Source: DATEAV01 sp964513155 (GTDB lineage: Bacteria; Chloroflexota; Anaerolineae; Anaerolineales; E44-bin32). From it: 27,776 bases of DNA. Position 1 is the stretch's first letter. Each line of letters opens with the position of its first letter. Of this stretch, positions 1-7,845 are shown piece by piece. The notes under the pieces were generated by a model that saw only the letters and a list, made by a program, of their open reading frames with translations, was not told the DNA's origin and did no database searches. Made by a program: the position numbers and the translations under genes. The stretch is from assembly GCA_964513155.1 (NCBI GenBank), contig CAZEMA010000024.1:1-27776 (forward strand), read 5' to 3'.

Positions 1-852
1 GGGGTATCGTTCGCCGTTCAGCAAGGGGAGATCTTCGGCATGGTCGGCCCCAACGGGGCGGGCAAGACCACGACGATCGAATGCGTGGAGGGCTTGCGCA
101 GGCCGGACACCGGCAGCGTCCGGGTGCTGGGGCGGAATCCACTGGTCGATCACGAGGCAGTGGCCGAGAGGATTGGCATCCAGCTCCAATCCTCGAACCT
201 GCCGGCCCGTCTCCGGGTTGGTGAAGCGCTCGATCTGATGGGCTCGTTCTATGCCCGCCGGGTGGAGACCGGCCCGCTGCTGGAGCGTTTCGGCCTGGCT
301 GAAAAGCGCCGGTCGGCCGTGGCGAAGCTATCGGGCGGCCAGAAGCAGCGCCTGTTCATCGCCCTGGCCCTTGTCAGCCAGCCGGAAATGGTCTTCTTCG
401 ATGAACTGACGACCGGGCTGGACCCCCAGGCCCGCCGCTCGATGTGGGACCTGGTGCGGGAGATCCGCAACCAGGGCTGCACGGTCTTTCTGACCACGCA
501 CTACATGGAAGAGGCTGAGCACCTGTGCGACCGGGTAGCTATCCTGGACCATGGGCGGATCGTCGCCCTGGACACGCCCGAGGCCTTGATCCGGTCGCTG
601 GGGGTGGAGAAGCGGGTGGTGTTCACCCGCCCCAATGGGAGTGGGGACGGTGAGCTCGAATCTCTCCCCGGGGTGGATCAGGTCGAGGTTAACGGGGATC
701 GGGTAATCGTCTCCGGCCGTGGCGAGCGGTTCATCTCCACGGTCGTCGCCGCGCTGGAGTTGGCCCAGGTACCGTTCAAGGATCTCCGCACCGAGCAGCC
801 TACACTGGAAGACGTCTTCTTGACGCTGACCGGCGGAGAGATGAGGGAGTGA
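1..852 (+). CDS. ABC transporter ATP-binding protein, DrrA-type (5' end outside window)
   Basis: This is the cytoplasmic ATPase subunit of an ABC-2 type exporter, likely moving a drug, lipid or other hydrophobic compound. The frame is open to base 1, so the N-terminus (only the first few dozen residues by family length) lies outside. The visible motifs are Walker A GPNGAGKTTT, signature LSGGQKQRL, Walker B MVFFDELTTGLDP and the switch histidine in LTTHYMEEAEHL. The C-terminal 80 residues after ILDHGRIVALDTPEALI form the extension usual in the DrrA/NatA group. An internal ATG at base 40 lies just before Walker A and is not a credible start, because it would remove the first beta strand. The stop overlaps the start of the permease gene, so the two are translationally coupled. 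The substrate cannot be told from sequence. Confidence 0.95.
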   Translation, partial: GVSFAVQQGEIFGMVGPNGAGKTTTIECVEGLRRPDTGSVRVLGRNPLVDHEAVAERIGIQLQSSNLPARLRVGEALDLMGSFYARRVETGPLLERFGLAEKRRSAVAKLSGGQKQRLFIALALVSQPEMVFFDELTTGLDPQARRSMWDLVREIRNQGCTVFLTTHYMEEAEHLCDRVAILDHGRIVALDTPEALIRSLGVEKRVVFTRPNGSGDGELESLPGVDQVEVNGDRVIVSGRGERFISTVVAALELAQVPFKDLRTEQPTLEDVFLTLTGGEMRE

Positions 853-1601
853 ATGCCATGCGTGGATTGAGGCAACTTACCCTGGTGATGGTCAAGCTCT
901 TCCTGCGTGAGCCGATCAGCACCTTCTTCACGCTCGCCTTCCCACCGATGATGGTGCTTCTGTTCGGGTCGATCTATGGGAACGAGCCGACGCCGTTGTT
1001 CGGCGGACGGGGCTCGATGGACGTCCTGATGCCGGCCTACACGGGCTTGATCCTGGGAACGGTGGGGTTCCTGAGCGTGCCGATCAATACCGCCGGCTAC
1101 CGGGAACAGGGAATCCTGCGCCGGTTCCGCGCCTCGCCGATGCGGCCGCTGACCTACATCACCGCCGATGTTCTCACCAACCTGCTGGCAACGGCGCTGG
1201 GCATGGTCTTCCTGGTGCTGGTCGGCTGGCTGGTCTACCGGGTCCATTTGGAGGGGCAGTTCCTGAACGTGGTGGCGGCGGCCCTGTTGGGGAGCCTTTC
1301 GATGTTTGCCATCGGCTACCTGATTGCCGGCGTGGCGCCTGGGGCGCGCGTGGCCCAGGTCGTCGGCATGGTGATCTTCTACCCAATGATGTTTCTCTCG
1401 GGGGCAGGCCTGCCGATCGAGCTCTTGCCCGAATCCATCCGCCGCGTGTCCGCCTTCCTGCCCTTGACCTATGTTGTGCGCCTGGTGAAAGGGATGTGGT
1501 ACGGGGAGGCCTGGGGGGCGCACCTGACGGAAGTCGCCGTGCTGGGTGGCATCCTGGTGGTCTGCGCGGCGCTGGACGCGCGTCTGTTCCGTTGGGAATA
1601 G
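849..1601 (+). CDS. ABC-2 type transporter permease
   Basis: This is the membrane subunit paired with the preceding ATPase; about 250 residues with roughly six hydrophobic segments, the normal size for DrrB-like permeases. Segments near residues 25-45, 60-75, 105-130, 145-165, 170-190 and 220-245 are hydrophobic. The SGAGLPIELLPESIRR stretch before a late helix is typical of the ABC2_membrane family. Two starts are possible: GTG at 849, overlapping the upstream TGA, with GGAGAG eight bases before it; and ATG at 858, with GGGAG eight bases before it. I give the longer form. Two hairpins follow the stop, so this is the end of the transcript. Specificity is unknown. Confidence 0.92.
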   Translation: MNAMRGLRQLTLVMVKLFLREPISTFFTLAFPPMMVLLFGSIYGNEPTPLFGGRGSMDVLMPAYTGLILGTVGFLSVPINTAGYREQGILRRFRASPMRPLTYITADVLTNLLATALGMVFLVLVGWLVYRVHLEGQFLNVVAAALLGSLSMFAIGYLIAGVAPGARVAQVVGMVIFYPMMFLSGAGLPIELLPESIRRVSAFLPLTYVVRLVKGMWYGEAWGAHLTEVAVLGGILVVCAALDARLFRWE

Positions 1602-1609
1602 AAGCTGGA

Positions 1610-1632
1610 GCGGCCAGCTCATTGCTGGCCGC
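1610..1632 (+). terminator. Hairpin just after the ABC-2 permease gene
   Basis: A perfect 9-bp stem GCGGCCAGC / GCTGGCCGC with a 5-base loop TCATT begins nine bases after the permease stop. No T tract follows, so it may be a weak or factor-assisted terminator or a 3' end stabiliser. Confidence 0.55.
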
Positions 1633-1662
1633 GGATTGCACATCTTGAGTGGAGCACGACAA

Positions 1663-1693
1663 CCTTCCCGCGAGCTTCAAGCTCGCGGGAAGG
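1663..1693. terminator. Large symmetric hairpin between convergent genes, probable bidirectional terminator
   Basis: CCTTCCCGCGAGCTT is followed after one base by its exact reverse complement, giving 15-bp arms. It lies between the rightward permease and the leftward flavoprotein gene, 16 bases beyond the latter's stop, where a shared terminator is expected. Long T runs are absent on both strands, so intrinsic termination is inferred from structure and position. Confidence 0.6.
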
Positions 1694-1708
1694 TGGAGAC
1701 TGCTATCG

Positions 1709-2814
1709 CTACTTCTGGGACATCAGCAGCCGCACGTACTGGGCTCGCTCGAAGCCGAAGGGATCGGTCACGTTCTTCTGGCTGAGCTTGCCGCGGAAGT
1801 CGGCCAGGTGCGCGTAGTCCCGCTCCTGCATCCANNNNNNNNNNNNNNNNNNNNNNNNNNNNNNNNNNNNNNNNNNNNNNNNNNNNNNNNNNNNNNNNNN
1901 NNNNNNNNNNNNNNNNNNNNNNNNNNNNNNNNNNAGTCCCGCTCCTGCATCCAACCCTCGAGTTGGCGGAGCATGGTCGACAGGTAGGGCACGCCGTTCT
2001 TGAGCAGCGCGGCCGCGGTCTGGACGACGGCGGCGCCGGCCAGAATCCCCTTGGCCACGTCCAGCCCGCTGTGGGCGCCGGTGGTCAGCGCCAGGTCGGC
2101 CCGGATTCGCCCGTACAGCAGGGCAATCCAACGCAGAGGGACCTTGATCTCGGCCGGGGTGCTCAGAACCATCTCGTTGTGCAAGGCCTCCGTCTGGGGA
2201 TCGATGTCTGGCTGCAGGAAGCGGTTGAAGAGGACCAAGGCCTCGACGCGACGCCGATCGAGCTCGGCGGCCACATTGACGGCCGAGGTGTAGAACGGGC
2301 TTAGCTTGACCGCTACCGGGATCTTGACCGCCGTCTTTACCGACTCGACCGTCGCGTACAAGTCCTTCTCAATCTCCGCTCCCGGCCTGTCCACGTCGGT
2401 CGCAACCGCATACACGTTGAGCTCGAGGGCATCGACCCCCGTGCCCTCCAGCTGCTTGGCATACTGGGTCCAGGTGCCCGGGGTGACGGCGTTCAGGCTG
2501 GCGATGAGGGGCATCTTCACCGCCTTGCGAGTCTTCTCGACCCACATCAGATGCTCAGCCGACTGCCCGTGCTTGATCTCGGGATAGTAGGAGAGCGCCT
2601 CGGCGTACGAATAGCTCCCCACTGCAAGGTCTTCCTGCAGTTGGAGAGCATCCATCAGGATCTGCTCTTCAAACAGGGAGCGAATCACCAGGGCACCCGC
2701 CCCCGATTGCTCGGCCAGTTTCACCCGGTCGACCATTCCGGAGATCGAGCTGGCGGCGACGACGAGTGGGGAGTTGAGCGGGATGCCCATGTAAGTGGTC
2801 TTGAGATCGGCCAT
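1709..2814 (-). CDS. Dihydroorotate dehydrogenase-like flavoprotein (interrupted by a scaffold gap)
   Basis: This is an FMN-type TIM-barrel protein of the dihydroorotate dehydrogenase superfamily. The ATG at 2814 follows GAAGGAGG by four bases, so the longer frame to 2859 is not used. Read through, the gene is broken by 100 Ns, but removing 119 bases (Ns plus one copy of the duplicated flank) gives exactly 329 codons, 328 residues, the usual family length. Residues 129-133 read ALELN, with N133 matching the conserved Asn, but the following orotate-binding S-C-P-N motif of PyrD is replaced by VYAVATD. VKLSP (169-173) and LFN (195-197) are kept. It is divergent from PFOR, a pairing I recall from several anaerobes, and may be a redox partner or act on another substrate. 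Real pyrimidine synthesis activity is doubtful. Confidence 0.88.
1816..1953. other. Assembly gap of 100 Ns flanked by an identical 19-base sequence
   Basis: Bases 1816-1834 and 1935-1953 are the same 19-mer (AGTCCCGCTCCTGCATCCA), and bases 1835-1934 are exactly 100 Ns. Both copies encode WMQERD of the flavoprotein. The simplest reading is that two contigs overlap by 19 bases and the scaffolder inserted a default-length gap. No sequence is likely missing. Confidence 0.95.
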
Positions 2815-2858
2815 GGAACCTCCTTCGGCTTCTTCCGTAGCGATGCCTGTCCGCGCCA

Positions 2859-2887
2859 AGTATACCCGCTAGCGCTCCGGCCATCAC
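2859..2887 (-). promoter_or_regulatory. Candidate promoter of the flavoprotein gene
   Basis: On the minus strand TATACT (2864-2859) sits 45 bases before the start codon, with GTGATG (2887-2882) 17 bases upstream. The -10 is good and the -35 matches only three of six consensus bases, so this is a moderate call. Confidence 0.35.
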
Positions 2888-2982
2888 GGTCTGCGGAGCA
2901 CCTCTTGGGGCGCCCCCACCCGCCGCGGATGGGGCAACCCGTGCCTGGTCCGGCGAAGGTGATGACTGTCCTCCGGATCGCG

Positions 2983-3012
2983 ATGACGAATGCACTGTCG
3001 CCAGCGTATAAT
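2983..3012 (+). promoter_or_regulatory. Candidate promoter of the PFOR gene
   Basis: A perfect -10 hexamer TATAAT (3007-3012) lies 90 bases before the PFOR start. ATGACG (2983-2988), four of six matches to the -35 consensus, is 18 bases upstream. The untranslated leader would be about 80 bases. Confidence 0.5.
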
Positions 3013-3101
3013 GGAAACTACACTACATAGTGGGGTCTTGTGGGTCAGTCGCGGTGGATCACCATCCGGCCCTGCGGCCGGTTTCGCGAAGGGAGAGCTC
3101 C

Positions 3102-6100
3102 ATGGCTAAGAGAGAGTCCAAGCGGCCGGTCGTTCCGATGGATGGAAACGCCGCCGCGGCGCACGTGGCCTACGCCACGAACGAGGTCATCGCCATCTAC
3201 CCCATCACGCCTTCCTCGCCCATGGGCGAGATCGCCGATGAGAAGGCCGCGCGCGGGGAGAAGAACATCTGGGGGACGGTCCCGACGGTGACCGAGATGC
3301 AGTCCGAGGGAGGCGCAGCCGGGGCTTTGCATGGTGCCGTGACGACCGGCGCCCTGGCAACGACTTTCACTGCCTCGCAGGGCCTGCTCCTGATGATCCC
3401 CAACATGTTCAAGATCGCCGGCGAGCTGACGCCGACGGTCTTCCACATCGCCGCCCGTTCGCTCGCAGCCCAGGCGCTCTCGATCTTCGGCGACCAGAGC
3501 GACGTGATGGCCGCCCGCTCGACGGGCTGGGCGATGCTCGCCTCCAACAATCCGCAGGAGGTAATGGACTTGGCCCTGATCGCCCAGGTGGCGACGCTCG
3601 AGGCCCGCCTCCCCTTCCTCCACTTCTTCGATGGCTTCCGCACGTCGCACGAGATCCAGAAAATCGAGCAACTGACCGCCGAGGACATGCGGGCGATGAT
3701 CAACGAAGACCTGGTCGCCCTGCACCGGAGGCGAGGTCTGTCCCCTGAGCACCCGACCCTCCGAGGAACCGCCCAGAACCCGGACGTCTACTTCCAGGGG
3801 CGGGAGACGGTCAACCCCTACTACCGGAAAGCACCGGCGATCGTGCAGAAGGTGATGAACCGCTTCGCCAAGCTGGTCGGGCGGCGGTACCACCTCTTCG
3901 ACTACGTCGGCGCTCCCGACGCCAAGCACGTCGTCGTCATGATGGGGTCCGGCGCGGATACGATGCACGAGGTCGTCCAGTACCTGCGGGATCGGGGGGA
4001 GAAGGTCGGCCTGGTCAAGGTGCGCCTGTATCGGCCGTTCGATGGCCTGGCCTTTGTGGCCTCGCTGCCTGCCACGGTGAAGCGCATCGCCATCCTCGAT
4101 CGGACGAAGGAACCTGGCGCTGTCGGTGAGCCTCTCTACACCGACGTCCAGGCTGCCCTGGCCGAGGCCGTGGCCGGCGGCGGCCTGAAGCGGGCCGCGA
4201 TGCCGCTCGTCGTGGGCGGGCGTTACGGCCTGGGCTCGAAGGACTTCAACGCCGGCATGGCCAAGGCGGTCTTCGACAACCTCAAAGCCAAATCCCCCAA
4301 GAACCACTTCACCGTCGGCATCCTCGACGACCTGGCCGGCACGGGCCTGGAGTGGGATGAGCACTTCAACTCCGAGCCGAAAGGTACCCACAGCCTGATG
4401 TTCTACGGCCTGGGCGCCGACGGCACGGTGGGCGCCAACCACAACTCGATCAAGATCATCGGCCAGGCGACGGACTACTACGCCCAGGGCTACTTCGTCT
4501 ACGACTCGAAGAAGTCCGGGTCGATGACCACCTCGCACCTGCGCTTCAGCCCTCACCCGATTCGCAGCAGCTACTGGATCGATCAGGCCGAGTTTCTGGC
4601 CTGCCATGCCTTCCCCTTCCTGGAGCGCTTCGACATCCTCAGCCACCTCAAGCCCGGAGGGACCTTCCTGCTCAACAGCCCCTACCCGGCCGAGCAGGTC
4701 TGGGATCAGCTGCCATTTGAGGTCCAGGAATCGCTGATCGACAAGAAGGCCAAGTTCTACGTTGTCGACGCCTACTCGTTGGCCAAGTCGCTGGGTCTGG
4801 GCGGGCGCATCAACGTCATCATGCAGACCGCCTTCTTCTCCATCTCCGGCGTCCTGCCTGAGAGGCAGGCGCTCAAGATGATCGAGATGGCGGTGGAGGA
4901 CTCCTACGGTAAGGCGGGGAAGACCGTCGTGGATATGAACATCCGCGCCGCGCGCATGGCTCAGGAACGGATCCAGCAGGTACCATTGCCCGAGAAGGCG
5001 ACCAGCACCATCCACATGCGCCCGCCTGTCCCGGACAGCGCCCCCGAGTTCGTCAAGGAGGTCACCGCCGAGATCATCGCCTACCGCGGCGACTCTCTGC
5101 CAACCTCGGCCCTGCCCGCCGATGGGACATACCCGACGGCCACGACCCAGTACGAGAAGCGCAATATCGCCCTGGAGATACCGGTGTGGGAGCCGGAGAT
5201 CTGCATCCAGTGCAACCAGTGCGCTTTCGGCTGCCCGCATGCCACCATCCGGATGAAAGTCCATGATGCCAAGTACGCCGGCGAAGGAGCCCCGGCGACG
5301 TTCAAGACAACGGAGGCCAAGGGGCGCGAGTTCGCCGGGATGAGGTACACCGTCCAGGTGGCGCCGGAGGACTGCACCGGGTGTGGCGCCTGCGTCCACA
5401 TCTGCCCGGCGTATGCCAAGGATGCGCAGGGCGCCAAGACCGACCGCAAGGCGATCAACATGGCCTCGCAAGCGCCGCTCCGCGAGCAGGAAGCGGTCAA
5501 CTGGGACTACTTCCTCTCGATCCCGGACCCGGACCCGAAGCTGATCAACCGCTACACCACCAAGGGCTCGCAGTTCATGCGCCCGCTCTTCGAGTTCTCC
5601 GGAGCCTGCAGCGGTTGTGGCGAGACGCCCTACATCAAGCTGCTGACGCAACTCTTCGGCGACCGGACGGTCATCGCCAATGCGACTGGCTGCAGCTCGA
5701 TCTATGGGGGCAACCTGCCGACGACACCCTACGCCAAGGACGCCGCCGGACGGGGCCCAGCCTGGTCGAACTCGCTCTTTGAGGACAACGCCGAGTTCGG
5801 TATGGGCATGCGCCTCACGGCCGACAAACTGGGGGCCTTCGCCCGCGAGTTGTTGGATCAGATCCCGCTGGATGGCAAGTCCGCCCTGGTCGAAGCGATC
5901 AAGACTGCGGACCTGAGCACGCCGGAGGGGATCGAGGCGCAGCGGGCGCGGGTTGCCGAGCTGAGTGAGCACTTGCAGAAGCTGGACGACCCGGCCGCCC
6001 GGCGCCTGCTGAGCGTGGCCGAGTTCCTGACGCCGAGGTCGGTATGGATCCTAGGGGGTGACGGCTGGGCGTACGATATCGGCTACGGTGGGCTGGATCA

Positions 6101-6683
6101 CGTTCTGGCCTCGGGGCGCAATGTCAACGTCCTGGTCCTGGACACCGGCGTGTACTCCAACACCGGCGGCCAGTCCTCCAAGGCGACGCCCCGGGCGGCG
6201 GTTGCCCGGTTTGCCGCCGCCGGCAAGGACATGCCCAAGAAGGACATGGGCGCCATCGCCATGACCTATGGCAACATCTACGTCGCCCAGGTGGCCTACG
6301 GCGCCAATATGACCCAGACCGTTCGGGCATTCAAGGAGGCGGAGGCTTATCCTGGTCCGTCGATGCTGATCGCCTACAGCCACTGCATGATCCATGGCAT
6401 CGACATGGCGGCGGCGACCGACCTGCACAAGTCGGCTGTCGAGAGCGGTTTCTGGCCTCTCTACCGCTACGACCCGACGCTGGCGGCTCAGGGTAAGAAC
6501 CCACTGCAGCTCGACTCGAAGGCGCCGACGTTGGGTGTGGAAGAGTTCATGTACAAGCAGATCCGCTTCCGCGCCCTGCGCCAGTCTGACCCGGCCCGGG
6601 CGGAGAAGCTGCTCGAGTCGTTGCGCCAGGACGTTATCAGCCGCTGGAAGTTCTACGAGCAGATGGCGAACCTCGACCTGTAG
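3102..6683 (+). CDS. nifJ: Pyruvate:ferredoxin (flavodoxin) oxidoreductase, single-chain
   Basis: This enzyme decarboxylates pyruvate with CoA to acetyl-CoA and CO2 and passes electrons to ferredoxin or flavodoxin. The ATG at 3102 has GAAGGGA upstream and gives 1193 residues, normal for one-chain PFOR; the frame extends 24 codons further up without support. YPITPSSPMGE marks domain I. Two 4Fe-4S motifs are present, Cys 701/704/707/711 and 758/761/764/768, each followed by the usual later Cys-Pro. The cluster near thiamine diphosphate is held by Cys 836, 839, 864 and 1095, with the same spacing (3, 25, 231) that I recall for Desulfovibrio africanus PFOR. GDG (986-988) and NTGGQ (1020-1024) bind thiamine diphosphate and Mg. 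All cofactor ligands are intact, so it should be active. The direction in vivo cannot be told from sequence. Confidence 0.98.
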   Translation: MAKRESKRPVVPMDGNAAAAHVAYATNEVIAIYPITPSSPMGEIADEKAARGEKNIWGTVPTVTEMQSEGGAAGALHGAVTTGALATTFTASQGLLLMIPNMFKIAGELTPTVFHIAARSLAAQALSIFGDQSDVMAARSTGWAMLASNNPQEVMDLALIAQVATLEARLPFLHFFDGFRTSHEIQKIEQLTAEDMRAMINEDLVALHRRRGLSPEHPTLRGTAQNPDVYFQGRETVNPYYRKAPAIVQKVMNRFAKLVGRRYHLFDYVGAPDAKHVVVMMGSGADTMHEVVQYLRDRGEKVGLVKVRLYRPFDGLAFVASLPATVKRIAILDRTKEPGAVGEPLYTDVQAALAEAVAGGGLKRAAMPLVVGGRYGLGSKDFNAGMAKAVFDNLKAKSPKNHFTVGILDDLAGTGLEWDEHFNSEPKGTHSLMFYGLGADGTVGANHNSIKIIGQATDYYAQGYFVYDSKKSGSMTTSHLRFSPHPIRSSYWIDQAEFLACHAFPFLERFDILSHLKPGGTFLLNSPYPAEQVWDQLPFEVQESLIDKKAKFYVVDAYSLAKSLGLGGRINVIMQTAFFSISGVLPERQALKMIEMAVEDSYGKAGKTVVDMNIRAARMAQERIQQVPLPEKATSTIHMRPPVPDSAPEFVKEVTAEIIAYRGDSLPTSALPADGTYPTATTQYEKRNIALEIPVWEPEICIQCNQCAFGCPHATIRMKVHDAKYAGEGAPATFKTTEAKGREFAGMRYTVQVAPEDCTGCGACVHICPAYAKDAQGAKTDRKAINMASQAPLREQEAVNWDYFLSIPDPDPKLINRYTTKGSQFMRPLFEFSGACSGCGETPYIKLLTQLFGDRTVIANATGCSSIYGGNLPTTPYAKDAAGRGPAWSNSLFEDNAEFGMGMRLTADKLGAFARELLDQIPLDGKSALVEAIKTADLSTPEGIEAQRARVAELSEHLQKLDDPAARRLLSVAEFLTPRSVWILGGDGWAYDIGYGGLDHVLASGRNVNVLVLDTGVYSNTGGQSSKATPRAAVARFAAAGKDMPKKDMGAIAMTYGNIYVAQVAYGANMTQTVRAFKEAEAYPGPSMLIAYSHCMIHGIDMAAATDLHKSAVESGFWPLYRYDPTLAAQGKNPLQLDSKAPTLGVEEFMYKQIRFRALRQSDPARAEKLLESLRQDVISRWKFYEQMANLDL

Positions 6684-6735
6684 CCGCGGTCTGACTGCTG
6701 AGTCTGCCACGAAGCCGTGCGCAGAGGGATCATCC

Positions 6736-7257
6736 ATGCCAGAAGCGAAAGTGGGCCAAGAGATCGCGTTCAACGAAGACCTCGTTATGCTGGGAATGGA
6801 GGCTAAGACCAGCGAGGAGGTGATCCGGTTGATCAGTGATCACCTCCGCCAGGGGGGCTACGTCAAGCCGACGTTTGCCGATGCCGCCGTTGAGCGAGAG
6901 CGGACTTTTCCCACCGGATTACCGACCGAGATCCCTGTGGCGATTCCCCACACGGACCCCGAGCACTGCATTCATCCGGCACTGGTCGTTGGTGTCTTCG
7001 AGGATCCTGTGCCATTTGGCCGGATGGGTGCCGAGAGCACGACCGTGATGGCCCAGATGGTGTTTCTGCTTGCCATCTGCGATCCCAAGTCGCAGGTCGC
7101 CTGGCTCGGGCGCCTGGCTCGCTTCTTCCAGCAGCCGGGCCTCCTCGCCCAGGTGGCCGCCGCAAGATTGAAGGAGGAGGTCGTCCAGATTCTCGGCCCG
7201 TGTTTGGTGGCCCCTGAAGAGAAGAAGGGACGGAAACCGGGCGAGCTGCGCGGCTAA
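6736..7257 (+). CDS. PTS EIIA component, fructose/mannitol family, galactitol-like
   Basis: This cytoplasmic protein takes phosphate from HPr and passes it to IIB. The ATG at 6736 follows GAGGGA by six bases and gives 173 residues. The PTGLPTEIPVAIPHTDPEH region matches the active-site loop of the GatA/fructose IIA family; His72 in AIPHTD is the expected phosphorylated residue. The last 15 residues are a charged tail. It starts 52 bases after the PFOR stop with no clear terminator between, so it may be co-transcribed with PFOR or have a weak own promoter. It is the first of a set with HPr, IIB and IIC downstream. E. coli GatA and SgcA are the nearest relatives I recognise. The sugar is unknown. 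Confidence 0.93.
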   Translation: MPEAKVGQEIAFNEDLVMLGMEAKTSEEVIRLISDHLRQGGYVKPTFADAAVERERTFPTGLPTEIPVAIPHTDPEHCIHPALVVGVFEDPVPFGRMGAESTTVMAQMVFLLAICDPKSQVAWLGRLARFFQQPGLLAQVAAARLKEEVVQILGPCLVAPEEKKGRKPGELRG

Positions 7258-7299
7258 AACGGATTCCCAGTGTTAACTAGTAAGACACCCAGGAAGGTT

Positions 7300-7374
7300 G
7301 TGTGGTTCGTGCTCCACGCTGAGCGACGCCTGTGGCCTCCCGCCCTGGGCGACGCCGTCGCCGAGGCCGTTTAG
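7300..7374 (+). CDS. Possible 24-residue leader ORF coupled to HPr
   Basis: A GTG at 7300 with AGGAAGG two to three bases before it opens 24 codons that end in TAG immediately adjacent to the HPr ATG. HPr itself has only a weak ribosome site, so translation of this short frame could deliver ribosomes to it. The peptide (VWFVLHAERR at its start) resembles nothing I know, and the spacing to the Shine-Dalgarno is short. It may be chance. Confidence 0.2.
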   Translation: MWFVLHAERRLWPPALGDAVAEAV

Positions 7375-7674
7375 ATGCTCCAAGAACAACTCAAGGTCGT
7401 CAATGCTGTCGGGCTGCACGCCAGGCCCGCCGCCCTTTTCGTCAGCCAAGCAGGGCGCTACCAGTGCTCCATCCAGGTCCGTAATGTCACGGCGCCTGGC
7501 GAATGGGTGGATGCCAAGAGCATACTGGGCATTCTGACCCTGGGTGTCGAGAAGGATCACGAGATCGAGATCCGCGCCGAAGGGCCGGATGAAGCGGAGG
7601 CCATCAAAGCTTTGGGGGACCTAGTCAGGTCGGACTTTGCCGGAACCCACCGGAGGGGGACAGCGGGAGGCTGA
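7375..7674 (+). CDS. PTS phosphocarrier protein HPr
   Basis: HPr relays phosphate from enzyme I to IIA proteins. The NAVGLHARPA motif places the catalytic His at residue 15, its standard position. KSILGIL (48-54) contains Ser49, equivalent to the regulatory Ser46 of Gram-positive HPr, so control by an HPr kinase is possible. It has 99 residues, about ten more than usual, the excess being a C-terminal tail rich in Gly, Arg and Thr. It is encoded between the IIA and IIB/IIC genes, which suggests a dedicated carrier for this locus. No enzyme I gene is in the window. The start abuts the stop of a short upstream frame. Confidence 0.95.
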   Translation: MLQEQLKVVNAVGLHARPAALFVSQAGRYQCSIQVRNVTAPGEWVDAKSILGILTLGVEKDHEIEIRAEGPDEAEAIKALGDLVRSDFAGTHRRGTAGG

Positions 7675-7816
7675 GCCGCCGCAGGGATTGTTCCTGGTTT
7701 CAGCCGAAGGCGAGCGCCGGCGGCTGGGGCCGTTTCTACTTGCCATAATCTACGCCGATCGAGGCGCCTGAGTGAGGAATCAGGGGTGGCCTGAGTATTG
7801 GACCGCGACGAGATGG

Positions 7817-7845
7817 TTGCAATTCGCGGATGTTAATCGGATAAT
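7817..7845 (+). promoter_or_regulatory. Candidate promoter upstream of the IIB-IIC genes
   Basis: TTGCAA (7817-7822) and GATAAT (7840-7845) are separated by exactly 17 bases, matching four and five of six consensus positions. It would start a transcript near 7852, about 670 bases before the IIB start codon. Confidence 0.45.

Noticed and set aside
678..1643. A 321-residue frame on the minus strand opposite the ABC-2 permease
   Set aside because: Rich in His, Gln, Arg and Pro with no family resemblance; it mirrors the codon bias of the strong plus-strand gene.
3045..5972. A 975-residue open frame antisense to PFOR
   Set aside because: A shadow of GC-rich coding sequence: it is opposite an intact PFOR with every cofactor ligand, and has no motif of its own.
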